The position numbers and the translations under genes were made by a program. DNA of 64,000 nt, taken from the NCBI RefSeq assembly GCF_021699195.1, contig NZ_SSXE01000020.1:1-64000 (forward strand). Reading direction: 5' to 3'. Below are positions 22,673 to 30,951 of this stretch, in pieces (position 1 is the first letter of the stretch; each line of letters starts with the position of its first letter). The stretch comes from Nonomuraea sp. MG754425 (GTDB lineage: Bacteria > Actinomycetota > Actinomycetes > Streptosporangiales > Streptosporangiaceae). The notes under the pieces are model-generated. The model ran no database searches and had not been told where the DNA came from. It worked only from the letters and a program-made list of their open reading frames with translations.

Positions 22673-22764
22673 TCGCCTGTGCCGCCCTCGCGCCGGCCGC
22701 CGCCGGCCTGACTGCCGGCGCTCGGCCGCACGGGCTTGAACGGCTTGTCCCTCTTCCCGCCCAC
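22669..22764 (-). CDS. 31-residue cationic peptide, possible imiditide/pamtide precursor
   Basis: GTG 22764 follows GGGAGA by 7 bases. The ORF encodes 31 residues and its TGA overlaps the methyltransferase GTG. The peptide is rich in Lys/Arg/Gly, with one Asp, at position 6, in GGKRDKPFKPVRPS, and no Cys, Ser/Thr-rich core or hydrophobic segment. PIMT homologues coupled to short, cationic peptides with a target Asp define the imiditide/pamtide RiPPs, where Asp becomes an aspartimide. The match is by layout and composition, not by proven homology. With the methyltransferase apparently truncated, the pair may be decaying. Confidence 0.5.
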   Translation of the reverse strand: MGGKRDKPFKPVRPSAGSQAGGGRREGGTGE

Positions 22765-22784
22765 GCCGCGATCTCCCCCTTCCA

Positions 22785-23768
22785 CTACCGGAGAGGATCG
22801 GTGGAGGTGCGGAGTTGGAGTTCTATCGCGTGCAGGCGTTCCGTGCCCGGCAGCGCGGCCCCCGAGATCAGCTCGAACAGCAGCTCCGCGCAACTGGCCC
22901 CCGCCTCGCGCGGGCGCAGGTCGATCGACGTGATCGGCGGGTCGGCCATCCGGGTGGCGGCGCTGTCGACGCACGAGGCGAGCAGCACGCCGGACCCCGA
23001 CTCCCGCAGCAGCGGCGCGACCTCGGTGGCGGCCCCGGCCGGCGCGCACACCAGGGCGTCCATCGGCGAGCCGGGGCCGAGCAGGGCGCGGGCGGCGGCG
23101 CGGATCTCGTCGCCGGTCGCGTCGAACGACACCCGGCGCACCAGCGGCGCCACCCCCTGGGCGGCGCACCAGCCGAGATAGCCCCGGTGCACCCCGGCCG
23201 CCCAGTCGCTCTCGTCGCCCGCCACGATGAGCGCCGGCCGCGCCGCGCCGGCCGCGCGCAGGTGGCCGAGCAGCCGGGCGAGCATCTCCGCGTGCTCCGA
23301 CCACACCACTCCGTCGGCCTGCCGCGCGCCGGGGAAACGTTCGCACGAGACCGTCGGCAGGCCCGTGGCCATCAGGTTCTCCACCACGGGGTCGCCGCCG
23401 AGCGGGTCGCCGAGCACCAGCCCGTCCACGCGTGGCGGCCGGGCGCGGTGCTGGCCCGAGGTGATCAGGGTGACGTCGTAGTCGTGCCGCGCCGCCTGCT
23501 CCACCACGCCGAACACGAACGACATGTAGTACGCCGAGCGGGTCAGCACCTCGGGCACGTGCAGCCCTATCGTGCCGGTGCTGGCCCGGCGCAGGTGGCG
23601 GGCCGAGCCGTTGGGCACGTAGCCGAGCCGTTCGGCCACGGCGGCGACGGTCTCGCGGGTGCGTTCGGACACCCGCCCGGAGCCGCGCAGCGCGTCGGAC
23701 GCCGTCGTCTTGGACACCCCCGCCTCGCGGGCCACGGTGAGGATGGTGACCGGCTCGTCTGCTCGCAC
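22785..23768 (-). CDS. LacI-family repressor of the amine oxidase operon
   Basis: About 327 residues from GTG 23768; an upstream ATG at 23801 is possible. The N-terminal HTH is VTILTVAREAGVSKTTASDALRGSGRVS, followed by the hinge helix NGSARHLRRASTGTIGLHV and a LacI/PBP1-type effector domain. It is divergent from the copper amine oxidase gene, whose promoter carries a 16-base palindrome with the central CG typical of LacI operators. It therefore most likely represses that operon and perhaps itself. Ligand unknown; an amine- or peptide-derived molecule would be unusual for LacI but fits the neighbours. Confidence 0.9.
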   Translation of the reverse strand: MRADEPVTILTVAREAGVSKTTASDALRGSGRVSERTRETVAAVAERLGYVPNGSARHLRRASTGTIGLHVPEVLTRSAYYMSFVFGVVEQAARHDYDVTLITSGQHRARPPRVDGLVLGDPLGGDPVVENLMATGLPTVSCERFPGARQADGVVWSEHAEMLARLLGHLRAAGAARPALIVAGDESDWAAGVHRGYLGWCAAQGVAPLVRRVSFDATGDEIRAAARALLGPGSPMDALVCAPAGAATEVAPLLRESGSGVLLASCVDSAATRMADPPITSIDLRPREAGASCAELLFELISGAALPGTERLHAIELQLRTSTDPLR

Positions 23769-23859
23769 GCCCCGATGGTAGCCGTCCTTCCGGCCGGTCA
23801 TTCCCGCGCCCGGCGGCGGCGGTTCCGGTAAACGATGTGTTTCGCCTGGGCTCCAGGTC

Positions 23860-23888
23860 TTGTGCCCTCCGGTCATCGCAATTAAGTT
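23860..23888 (+). promoter_or_regulatory. Promoter of the amine oxidase operon
   Basis: TTGTGC (23860-23865) and TAAGTT (23883-23888) are spaced by 17 bases. The expected start near 23895 lies just before the palindromic operator. Confidence 0.55.
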
Positions 23889-23900
23889 AGCGCGAAACTT

Positions 23901-23916
23901 GCCGGAACGTTCCGGC
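23901..23916. promoter_or_regulatory. LacI-type operator GCCGGAACGTTCCGGC
   Basis: A perfect 16-base palindrome with a central CG, located about 6 to 21 bases after the predicted transcription start of the amine oxidase operon and 133 bases from the divergent LacI gene start. Position and symmetry fit a roadblock operator for that repressor. Confidence 0.7.
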
Positions 23917-23935
23917 ATCTGAAAGGGGCCGAACG

Positions 23936-25840
23936 TTGCACCTGTCCGCCGGGAAGCACCCCCACCCGCTCGACCCGCTCGCCGCGCGGGAGATCGACGA
24001 GGTCAGACGCGTCCTCACGACGGAGGGCCGGCTCACCAGCACGGTCCGGGTGGCCTACCTCGGGCTGGAGGAGCCGCCGAAGGACGAGGTGCTGGCCTAC
24101 GAGGGCGGCGGCGCCCGTCCGGACCGCCGGGCCCGCGCGTACCTGCTGGACCTGGAGACCGAGGCCGCCCACGACGTCATCGTGTCGCTCGGCCGGGGCG
24201 AGGTGGAGCGCGTGGCCCCGATCGACCCGCTGACCGACGGCCAGGTGCCGATGCTGGACGAGGAGCACGCGCTGGTGCGCCGGGTGCTCGGCGCGCACCC
24301 CGGCTGGGCCGCGGCCCTGGCCACGCGCGGGATCGAGGACCCGGCGGGCGTCTATCTCGCCGCCCTCAGCGCCGGTCACTTCGGGCTGCCGGACGAGGCG
24401 GGCAGACGGGTGGCCAGGGTGCTGGCGCACCGGATGCCGACGCCCGAGAGCCTCCCGTGGGCACACCCCGTGGACGGCCTGGTCGCCTACATCGACCTGG
24501 TCAAGGGCGAGGTCCTGGAGATCGTGGACACCGGCCCCCAGCCGATCCCGCAGGAGCCGGGCGACTACACCGACGGCCCCCACCGCACCACGCAGAAGCC
24601 CATCCACATCACCCAGCCGGACGGTCCCAGCTTCACGATCGACGGCCCGCTGGTGACCTGGGAGAAGTGGAGCCTGCGCCTCGGCTACGACATGCGCGAG
24701 GGCCTCACCCTGCACCGGATCGGCTTCGACGACGCCGGGCGCACCAGGCCGATCGTCTACCGGGCGTCGGTGGCCGAGATGGTGGTCCCGTACGGCGACC
24801 CGAGCCCGATCCGCTTCTGGCAGAACTACTTCGACACCGGCGAGTACCAGCTCGGCAAGCTCGCCAACTCCCTGGAACTCGGCTGCGACTGCCTCGGCGA
24901 GATCACCTACTTCGACGTCGTCGTCACCGACGGCGCGGGCACGCCCAAGGTGATCAAGAACGCCGTCTGCATGCACGAAGAGGACTACGGCGTGCTGTGG
25001 AAGCACACCGACCCGGCCAACGGCTCCAGGGAGACCCGCAGGCAGCGGCGTCTGGTGATCTCGTTCTTCGTGACCGTCGGCAACTACGACTACGGCTTCT
25101 ACTGGTACCTCTACCTCGACGGAGCCATCGAGCTGGAGGTCAAGGCCACCGGCATCGTCTTCACCGGCGTCTACGACGACCGCGCCGCCCCGTACGCGTC
25201 GGAGGTGGCCCCGGGGCTGGCCGCGCCGTACCACCAGCACCTGTTCAGCGCCCGGCTGGACATGACGGTGGACGGCGTGGCCAACGCCGTGGACGAGATC
25301 GAGGCCAGGCCGATCGAGTCCGGGCACGGCAACGCGTTCGGCCGCGCCGTCACCCGGCTGCGCACCGAGCGGGAGGCCAGGCGCGACGCCGACCTGAAGG
25401 CGGAGCGCACCTGGCACGTCGTCAACCCCGAGGTGCGCAACCGGCTGGGCCGCCCCGTCGGCTACGCGCTGCACGCCGAGGGCAGGCCGACCCTGATGGC
25501 CGCGCCGGGCTCCAGCATCCACCGCAGGGCCGAGTTCGCGACCAGCCACCTGTGGGTCACCCGCTACCACCCCGCGGAGCGCTATCCCGCCGGCGACCTG
25601 GTCAACCAGCATCCCGGCGGCGCGGGCCTGCCCGCCTACACCAGGGCCGACCGCGACATCGACGGGCAGGACATCGTGCTGTGGCACACGTTCGGCCTGA
25701 CGCACTTCCCCCGCACCGAGGACTGGCCGATCATGCCGGTCGACACCTGCGGGTTCGTACTCAAGCCGGTCGGGTTCTTCGACCGGAACCCGACGCTCGA
25801 CGTCCCGCCGAGCGCCTCGGAACGCTCGTCCTGCCATTAA
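23936..25840 (+). CDS. Copper-containing primary amine oxidase
   Basis: A 634-residue quinoprotein that oxidises primary amines to aldehydes, ammonia and hydrogen peroxide. All catalytic parts are visible. The catalytic base is Asp300 in YFDTGEYQLG. Tyr384 in TVGNYDY is the residue self-processed to topaquinone. The copper ligands are His433 and His435 (YHQHLF) and His590 (LTHFPRTEDWP). These positions are nearly the same as in the Arthrobacter globiformis enzyme. There is no signal peptide, so it is cytoplasmic. TTG start with GAAAGGGG 7 bases before it. First gene of a long operon with a peptide-type ABC importer. The product aldehyde could feed the aldehyde dehydrogenase further right. Confidence 0.95.
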   Translation: MHLSAGKHPHPLDPLAAREIDEVRRVLTTEGRLTSTVRVAYLGLEEPPKDEVLAYEGGGARPDRRARAYLLDLETEAAHDVIVSLGRGEVERVAPIDPLTDGQVPMLDEEHALVRRVLGAHPGWAAALATRGIEDPAGVYLAALSAGHFGLPDEAGRRVARVLAHRMPTPESLPWAHPVDGLVAYIDLVKGEVLEIVDTGPQPIPQEPGDYTDGPHRTTQKPIHITQPDGPSFTIDGPLVTWEKWSLRLGYDMREGLTLHRIGFDDAGRTRPIVYRASVAEMVVPYGDPSPIRFWQNYFDTGEYQLGKLANSLELGCDCLGEITYFDVVVTDGAGTPKVIKNAVCMHEEDYGVLWKHTDPANGSRETRRQRRLVISFFVTVGNYDYGFYWYLYLDGAIELEVKATGIVFTGVYDDRAAPYASEVAPGLAAPYHQHLFSARLDMTVDGVANAVDEIEARPIESGHGNAFGRAVTRLRTEREARRDADLKAERTWHVVNPEVRNRLGRPVGYALHAEGRPTLMAAPGSSIHRRAEFATSHLWVTRYHPAERYPAGDLVNQHPGGAGLPAYTRADRDIDGQDIVLWHTFGLTHFPRTEDWPIMPVDTCGFVLKPVGFFDRNPTLDVPPSASERSSCH

Positions 25841-25855
25841 GAGGAGAAGAGGCCC

Positions 25856-27478
25856 ATGCGTCCCCTACGCCTGGCCTGCGGTGTCGCGGCAGCCCTGCTG
25901 GCGTCGGCCTGCGCCGCCACCGGACCGATCACCACCCCGACGGACGCCGCCCAGGAGAGCGCCGCGCCCGGCTATCTGGCCGTCGCCGACCAGGCGCTCG
26001 CGCCGGGAGGCACGCTGAACGTCCAGGTGCACATCGACAGCGGCGCCGCCACCGGCTACGACCCCCAGCTCGCCGACGTGGCCACCACCTGGCAACTGCT
26101 CTCGTTGTCCTACGAGACGCTGGTCACCGTCGGCCCCGACTTCGCGATCCAGCCGCTGCTGGCCGAGAAGTGGGACACTCCCGACGACCGGACCTACGTC
26201 TTCCACCTGCGCGAGGGCGTCACCTTCTCCAACGGCAGGAAGCTGACCGCCGACGACGTCGTGGGCAGCCTCAAGCGGCTGCTGGCCTCGAAGTCGGTGT
26301 GGGTCGGCCAGCTCGGCCCGGTGGACGAGATCGCCAAGGACGGCGACGGCAAGGTCAAGGTCACGCTGAAGGAGCCGTACACGCCGTTCCTGGCGGCGCT
26401 GGCCAACGTGCCGGCCGCGATCCTGCCGATGAAGGAGATCGACGACAAGTCGGTCGATCCGGCCACCACCCTGCTCGGCACCGGCCCGTACGTGGTCGAG
26501 GACCACCGCCAGGACGTGTCGTGGACGTTCAGGCGCAACGACGCGTACTGGAACCAGGGCAAGCCCGCCGCCGACGTCCTGAACATCACGATCGCCCCTG
26601 AGGAGGCCGCGCGCATCGCCGCGCTGCAGAACGGCGGCGCCGCCCTGGCCACGCTGGGCAACGTGGACTCCGAGTCGATGCTGGCCGGCGCCGCGGACGT
26701 CAAGGTCGTCACCCAGGCCACCACCGACTTCTACTACCTGATGCTCAACAGCCTGAAGCCGGGCTCCAAGCTGGCCGACCCCAAGGTGCGTCAGGCGATC
26801 AACATCGCGCTGGACACCAAGCAGATCGCCGAGGTGGCGCTCGGCGGCAAGGGCGAGCCCACCGCCGTCACGCCGGCGGGCCTGCCCGGCTCCTGCGACC
26901 CGGCCGCGCTGCCGTCGGCCGCCAAGGGCCCCGACGAGGCCAAGCGGCTGCTGGCCGAGGCGGGCGCGGAGAACCTGTCGTTCACCCTGACCATCTTCAA
27001 CACCGAGCCGGCCCCGGCCGTCGCCCAGGTGATCCAGCAGAACCTCCAGCAGGCCGGCATCACCGTCAAGATCGAGCAGATGGACGAGGCGAGCTGGTCG
27101 GGCAAGGTGTACGGCAAGGCCCCGGCCGAGTTCGACGCCGCCCTGTCCTGGTTCGCCGGCTACGCCGACCCCGGCATGGTCACCAAGTGGTGGAACCCGG
27201 AGACGGCCGGCTTCAACGCCGGCTTCATGCGGCCCGACCCCGCCCTCAGCGCGGCCATCGACGCGGCCGGCAAGGAACCCGCCGGGGCCGCCCGGGACCG
27301 GGCGCTGGCCGAGGTGTGCGCGCAGGCCGACGCGGACGCGCAGATGATCCCGCTGGTCACCCGCCCGGCCACGGTCGCCTTCAGAACCGACGCGCTCAGC
27401 CCGAGCCTGTACGCCACCGAGGGCTACGGCAACGTGCTGCGCCTGGTCGCCGACGCCCGCGTGAAGAAGTCCCGGTAG
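25856..27478 (+). CDS. Family 5 ABC transporter substrate-binding lipoprotein
   Basis: A 540-residue extracellular solute-binding protein of the dipeptide/oligopeptide/nickel family. A short signal peptide ends in the lipobox LLASAC (lipid anchor Cys19). Family features include TWQLLSLSYETLVTVGPDF, YVFHLREGVTFSNGRKLTADDV and DVSWTFRRNDAYW. AAGAGGAGAAGAGG before the ATG is a strong ribosome binding site, 15 bases after the amine oxidase stop. It delivers ligand to the two permeases and two ATPases that follow. Ligand identity is unknown; the neighbours favour small peptides or N-substituted amines. Confidence 0.92.
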   Translation: MRPLRLACGVAAALLASACAATGPITTPTDAAQESAAPGYLAVADQALAPGGTLNVQVHIDSGAATGYDPQLADVATTWQLLSLSYETLVTVGPDFAIQPLLAEKWDTPDDRTYVFHLREGVTFSNGRKLTADDVVGSLKRLLASKSVWVGQLGPVDEIAKDGDGKVKVTLKEPYTPFLAALANVPAAILPMKEIDDKSVDPATTLLGTGPYVVEDHRQDVSWTFRRNDAYWNQGKPAADVLNITIAPEEAARIAALQNGGAALATLGNVDSESMLAGAADVKVVTQATTDFYYLMLNSLKPGSKLADPKVRQAINIALDTKQIAEVALGGKGEPTAVTPAGLPGSCDPAALPSAAKGPDEAKRLLAEAGAENLSFTLTIFNTEPAPAVAQVIQQNLQQAGITVKIEQMDEASWSGKVYGKAPAEFDAALSWFAGYADPGMVTKWWNPETAGFNAGFMRPDPALSAAIDAAGKEPAGAARDRALAEVCAQADADAQMIPLVTRPATVAFRTDALSPSLYATEGYGNVLRLVADARVKKSR

Positions 27479-27480
27479 CC

Positions 27481-28449
27481 ATGCGGCTGCTGATGTGGTG
27501 GTCCGGCCGGGCGCTCAGCTCGGCCGCCACGCTCCTGGGCGTCTCCGTGCTGATCTTCGCGGCCGTGCGCCTGATGCCCGGCGGCTTCGCGGAGACGGTG
27601 CTCGGGCCGTTCGCCACCGCCGAGCAGAAGGCCGAACTGGCCACCCGCTACGGGCTCGACCAGCCGGTCTTCATGCAGTACGGGCACTGGCTGGCGGCCG
27701 TGTCCGGCGGCGACTTCGGCATCTCGATGATCAGCCGCCAGCCGGTCGGGGCCGAGTTGCTGGCCCGCCTGCCGGTGACGGCCGAGCTGACCGTGCTGGC
27801 GGTGGCGGCGAGCGTGCTGCTCGGGGTGCCGCTGGGCGTGCTCACCGCCGTGCGCGCCCGTCCGGGGGGCGGCGGCGCGGCCGGCCGGCTGCTCAGCGGG
27901 CTGGGCGTCAGCGTGCCGGAGTTCGTGCTGGGCAGCCTGGTGGTGTTCGTCTTCTCCCGGTACGCGCTCGGCCTGAAGGTCGGCTCCTGGGTGCCGCTCA
28001 CCCAGGACCCGGCCGCGAACCTGGCCACGATGATCCTGCCGGCGGCCGTGCTGTCGGTCTTCGCCATCTCGGTGACCGCCCGCACCACCCGCGACGCGGT
28101 CATGGGCGTGCTGGTCGAGCCGTACGTGACGGCCGCCGTCGGGCGCGGGGAGTCGCCGTGGTCCATCGTCAGGCACCACATCCTGCGCAACGCCGCCACC
28201 CCCGTGGTCACGCTGATCGGCACGACGGTGGCGTACCTGCTGGGCGGCGCGCTGATCGTGGAGCACGTGTTCAACCTGCCGGGCGTCGGCTCGTACATCG
28301 TGCAGGCCGTCGGCCGCCGGGACTACGCGGTCGTGCAGGCCGGGGTGCTGCTGGCGGCCGGGGTGTTCATCGTCATGAACGTGCTGATCGACCTGCTCGT
28401 GGGGGCGATCGACCCCCGGCTCGGCGTGCTGGCGGGGAGGCGCTCGTGA
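27481..28449 (+). CDS. ABC transporter permease (DppB type)
   Basis: A 322-residue membrane protein with about six transmembrane helices. The N-terminal signature is LLGVSVLIFAAVRLMPG. The EAA loop region is AVGRGESPWSIVRHHILRNAATP, which contacts the ATPases. The ATG is 3 bases after the solute-binding protein stop. It is the first of the two pore subunits of the family-5 importer and ends in a GTGA overlap with the second. Confidence 0.93.
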   Translation: MRLLMWWSGRALSSAATLLGVSVLIFAAVRLMPGGFAETVLGPFATAEQKAELATRYGLDQPVFMQYGHWLAAVSGGDFGISMISRQPVGAELLARLPVTAELTVLAVAASVLLGVPLGVLTAVRARPGGGGAAGRLLSGLGVSVPEFVLGSLVVFVFSRYALGLKVGSWVPLTQDPAANLATMILPAAVLSVFAISVTARTTRDAVMGVLVEPYVTAAVGRGESPWSIVRHHILRNAATPVVTLIGTTVAYLLGGALIVEHVFNLPGVGSYIVQAVGRRDYAVVQAGVLLAAGVFIVMNVLIDLLVGAIDPRLGVLAGRRS

Positions 28450-29264
28450 GGAAGCTGGACCGGCTGTCCATCGGCGGGCTCGCCTGCCTGCTCGTCCTGG
28501 TGCTGTTCGCGCTGGGCTCGCCGGCCGGGGCCGGGGGAGACCCGGACGCCATCGTCGGCCCGCGGTTGCAGCCGCCGGGGCCGGGCTGGTGGCTCGGCAC
28601 CGACAACCTGGGCCGCTCGGTGCTGCCCCGCGTCATGGAGGGCGTCGGCACCACGCTGCTGCTCTCGTCGGTCGCGGTGCTGGTCACGGCGGTGCTGAGC
28701 GCGGCCTTCGGCATCCTCGCCGGATACCGTGGCGGTTACCTGAACGAGCTGGTGATGCGCCTGGTGGAAGTGCTCTACTCCTTCCCCGCCATCGTGCTGG
28801 CCATCCTGGTCGCGGCCGTGCTCGGCCCCGGGCAGACGGCGGCGCTGGCCAGCATCGTGCTGGTGACGATCCCGCTGATGACCCGGCTGGTGCGGGCCGC
28901 CGCCGTGGCCGTGGCGCAGCGCGACTACGTCACCTCCGCCGTGATCAGCGGGGCCGGGCTGCCGCGCGTGCTGGTCCGGCACGTGCTGCCGAACGTGGCC
29001 GGCACGATCGCCGTGCAGGGCACGTACGCGCTGTCGGTCGGCATCGCGGTCGAGGGCGGGCTGAGCTTCCTCGGCTTCGGGGTGCAGCCGCCGCAGGCGT
29101 CCCTGGGGGTGCTCATCCAGCAGGGCGGCACGTACATGATCGCCGCGCCGTGGCTGATCCTCGGCCCCGGCGTGGTGCTCGTGGCGGCCATCCTGGCGAT
29201 CAACGTGGTCGGCGACGGGCTGCGCGACCGGCTCGAACCCAGAGAGACGAGGTCACTGACATGA
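28446..29264 (+). CDS. ABC transporter permease (DppC type)
   Basis: A 272-residue membrane protein and the second pore subunit of the importer. It has the DppC-type motifs LGTDNLGRSVLPRVMEG near the start and SGAGLPRVLVRHVLPNVAGT as the EAA loop, plus EGGLSFLGFGVQPPQASLG at the end. The GTG start lies in the GTGA overlap with the first permease. The usual extra N-terminal cytoplasmic segment is short. Confidence 0.93.
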   Translation: MRKLDRLSIGGLACLLVLVLFALGSPAGAGGDPDAIVGPRLQPPGPGWWLGTDNLGRSVLPRVMEGVGTTLLLSSVAVLVTAVLSAAFGILAGYRGGYLNELVMRLVEVLYSFPAIVLAILVAAVLGPGQTAALASIVLVTIPLMTRLVRAAAVAVAQRDYVTSAVISGAGLPRVLVRHVLPNVAGTIAVQGTYALSVGIAVEGGLSFLGFGVQPPQASLGVLIQQGGTYMIAAPWLILGPGVVLVAAILAINVVGDGLRDRLEPRETRSLT

Positions 29265-30217
29265 GCCTGCTCTCCGTACGGAACCTGGTGATCGACTACG
29301 CCCGCACCCGCGCGCTCGACGGGGCCGACCTGGAGGTGGCGCAGGGCGAGACGGTCGGGCTGGTCGGCGAGAGCGGGTCGGGCAAGTCCACGCTCGGCTC
29401 CGCCGTCGGCCGGCTGCTGCCGCGGGCCGCCCGGCGCGCCGGGGGCGAGGTGCTGGTGGCGGGGGAGCCGGTGTTCGACCTGCCCGACGCCAAGCTGCGC
29501 CACCTGCGCAGACGGCACCTCGGGTTCGTCTTCCAGGACCCGATCGGCTCGCTCGACCCGACCATGCGCGTCGGCAACCAGCTCCGCCTGGTGCTCGGAC
29601 GGGGCGGCGACGTGCGCTTCCACCTGGGACGGGTCAAGCTCGACGACCCGCGGGTGCTGCGCTCCTACCCCCACCAGCTCTCCGGCGGCATGGCCCAGCG
29701 GGTGGCGATCGCGATGGCCATGGCCACCTCGCCCGAACTGCTCGTCGCCGACGAGCCGACCGCCGCGCTGGACAGCCAGGTGCGCGAGGAGGTGTCGAAC
29801 GTGATCTTCTCGCTGGCCGCCGACGCGGGCGCCAGCATCCTGTGGCTCAGCCACGACCTGCCCGCCGTGGCCCGCCGCTGCGACCGGGTGGCGGTCATGT
29901 ACGGAGGCCGCGTGGTCGAGAGCGGCCCCGCCCGCGAGGTGCTGGGCAATCCCGCCCACCCCTACACGGCGGCGCTGGCCGGCGCCGCGCCCGCCGCCGC
30001 GGCCCACGGCGTGCGCCTGGAGCCCGTCCCCGGACGGCCTCCCGTGCTCACCGGGCCGTCGCCGGGCTGCGCGTTCGCCCCGCGCTGCGCGTTCGCGGAG
30101 GAGCGCTGCGGGCACGAGCGTCCCGCCCCGGTGCGGATCCGCGAGCAGGACGTGCTCTGCCACCGCGCCGCCGACCTGGAACCGGAGCTGTCCCGGCGGC
30201 GGGAGGTGACGGCGTGA
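29261..30217 (+). CDS. ABC transporter ATP-binding protein (DppD type)
   Basis: A 318-residue ATPase with Walker A GESGSGKST, Q-loop FVFQDP, signature LSGGMAQR, Walker B LLVADEPTAALD, the H-loop His in WLSHDL, and the C-terminal oligopeptide-transporter domain with three Cys (GCAFAPRCAFAEERC) as in iron-sulphur or zinc-linked OppD/F tails. Overlaps the upstream permease by ATGA. The usual spacing between Q-loop and signature is shortened (VRFHLGRVKLDDPRVLRSYP), which is a mild oddity. Confidence 0.93.
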   Translation: MSLLSVRNLVIDYARTRALDGADLEVAQGETVGLVGESGSGKSTLGSAVGRLLPRAARRAGGEVLVAGEPVFDLPDAKLRHLRRRHLGFVFQDPIGSLDPTMRVGNQLRLVLGRGGDVRFHLGRVKLDDPRVLRSYPHQLSGGMAQRVAIAMAMATSPELLVADEPTAALDSQVREEVSNVIFSLAADAGASILWLSHDLPAVARRCDRVAVMYGGRVVESGPAREVLGNPAHPYTAALAGAAPAAAAHGVRLEPVPGRPPVLTGPSPGCAFAPRCAFAEERCGHERPAPVRIREQDVLCHRAADLEPELSRRREVTA

Positions 30218-30951
30218 TCCTCGAACTCGACGACGTCACCGTCACCTTCGCCGCCGGGCCGCCGCTGCGGCGCATCCACCTCGACGCCATGCGGCACGTC
30301 TCGCTGTCGGTCGCCGAGGGCGAGACGCTCGGCCTGGTCGGCGAGTCGGGCTCGGGCAAGACCACCACCAGCCGGGTCGCGCTCGGCCTGCAGCGTCCCA
30401 CGGCCGGGACGGTCAGGTTCGACGGCCGCCCGTTCCCCCGGCGGCGGCGCGCGCTGGCGGGCCGCATGCAGGCCGTGCTGCAGCATCCGCACTGGTCGCT
30501 GAACCCGCGCATGCGCGTCGGCCAGAGTGTCGCCGAGCCGCTGGACGTGCTCGGCCGGCCGGCCGGCGACGCCGTCGCCGAGATGCTGGAGCACGTCGGC
30601 CTGGACGCCGGCTTCGCCGGCCGCTACCCGCACGAGCTGTCCGGCGGCCAGCGCCAGCGCGTCTCGATCGCCCGCGCCCTGATCACCAGGCCCGGCTTCA
30701 TCGTCTTCGACGAGGCCGTCAGTGCGCTGGACGTCTCCGTCCAGGTGCAGATCCTCAACCTGATCAAGGATCTGCAGGCGGAGTACGGTTTCAGCGCCCT
30801 GTTCATCTCCCACGACCTCGGCGCGGTGCGCTACGTCGCCGACCGGATCGCCGTCATGCGCGCGGGCGAGATCGTCGAGACCGCCGACACGCCCACCTTC
30901 TACACCGCACCCGCCCACGAGTACTCGAAGCAGCTTCTGGAGGCACTGTGA
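30214..30951 (+). CDS. ABC transporter ATP-binding protein (DppF type)
   Basis: A 245-residue second ATPase of the importer. Walker A GESGSGKTT, Q-loop AVLQHPHWSLNPRM, signature LSGGQRQR, Walker B FIVFDEAVSALD, and H-loop ISHDLGAVRYVADR are all present. It is short because the C-terminal Cys-containing extension found in its partner is missing. GTG start and GTGA overlaps on both sides keep the operon coupled. Confidence 0.93.
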   Translation: MILELDDVTVTFAAGPPLRRIHLDAMRHVSLSVAEGETLGLVGESGSGKTTTSRVALGLQRPTAGTVRFDGRPFPRRRRALAGRMQAVLQHPHWSLNPRMRVGQSVAEPLDVLGRPAGDAVAEMLEHVGLDAGFAGRYPHELSGGQRQRVSIARALITRPGFIVFDEAVSALDVSVQVQILNLIKDLQAEYGFSALFISHDLGAVRYVADRIAVMRAGEIVETADTPTFYTAPAHEYSKQLLEAL

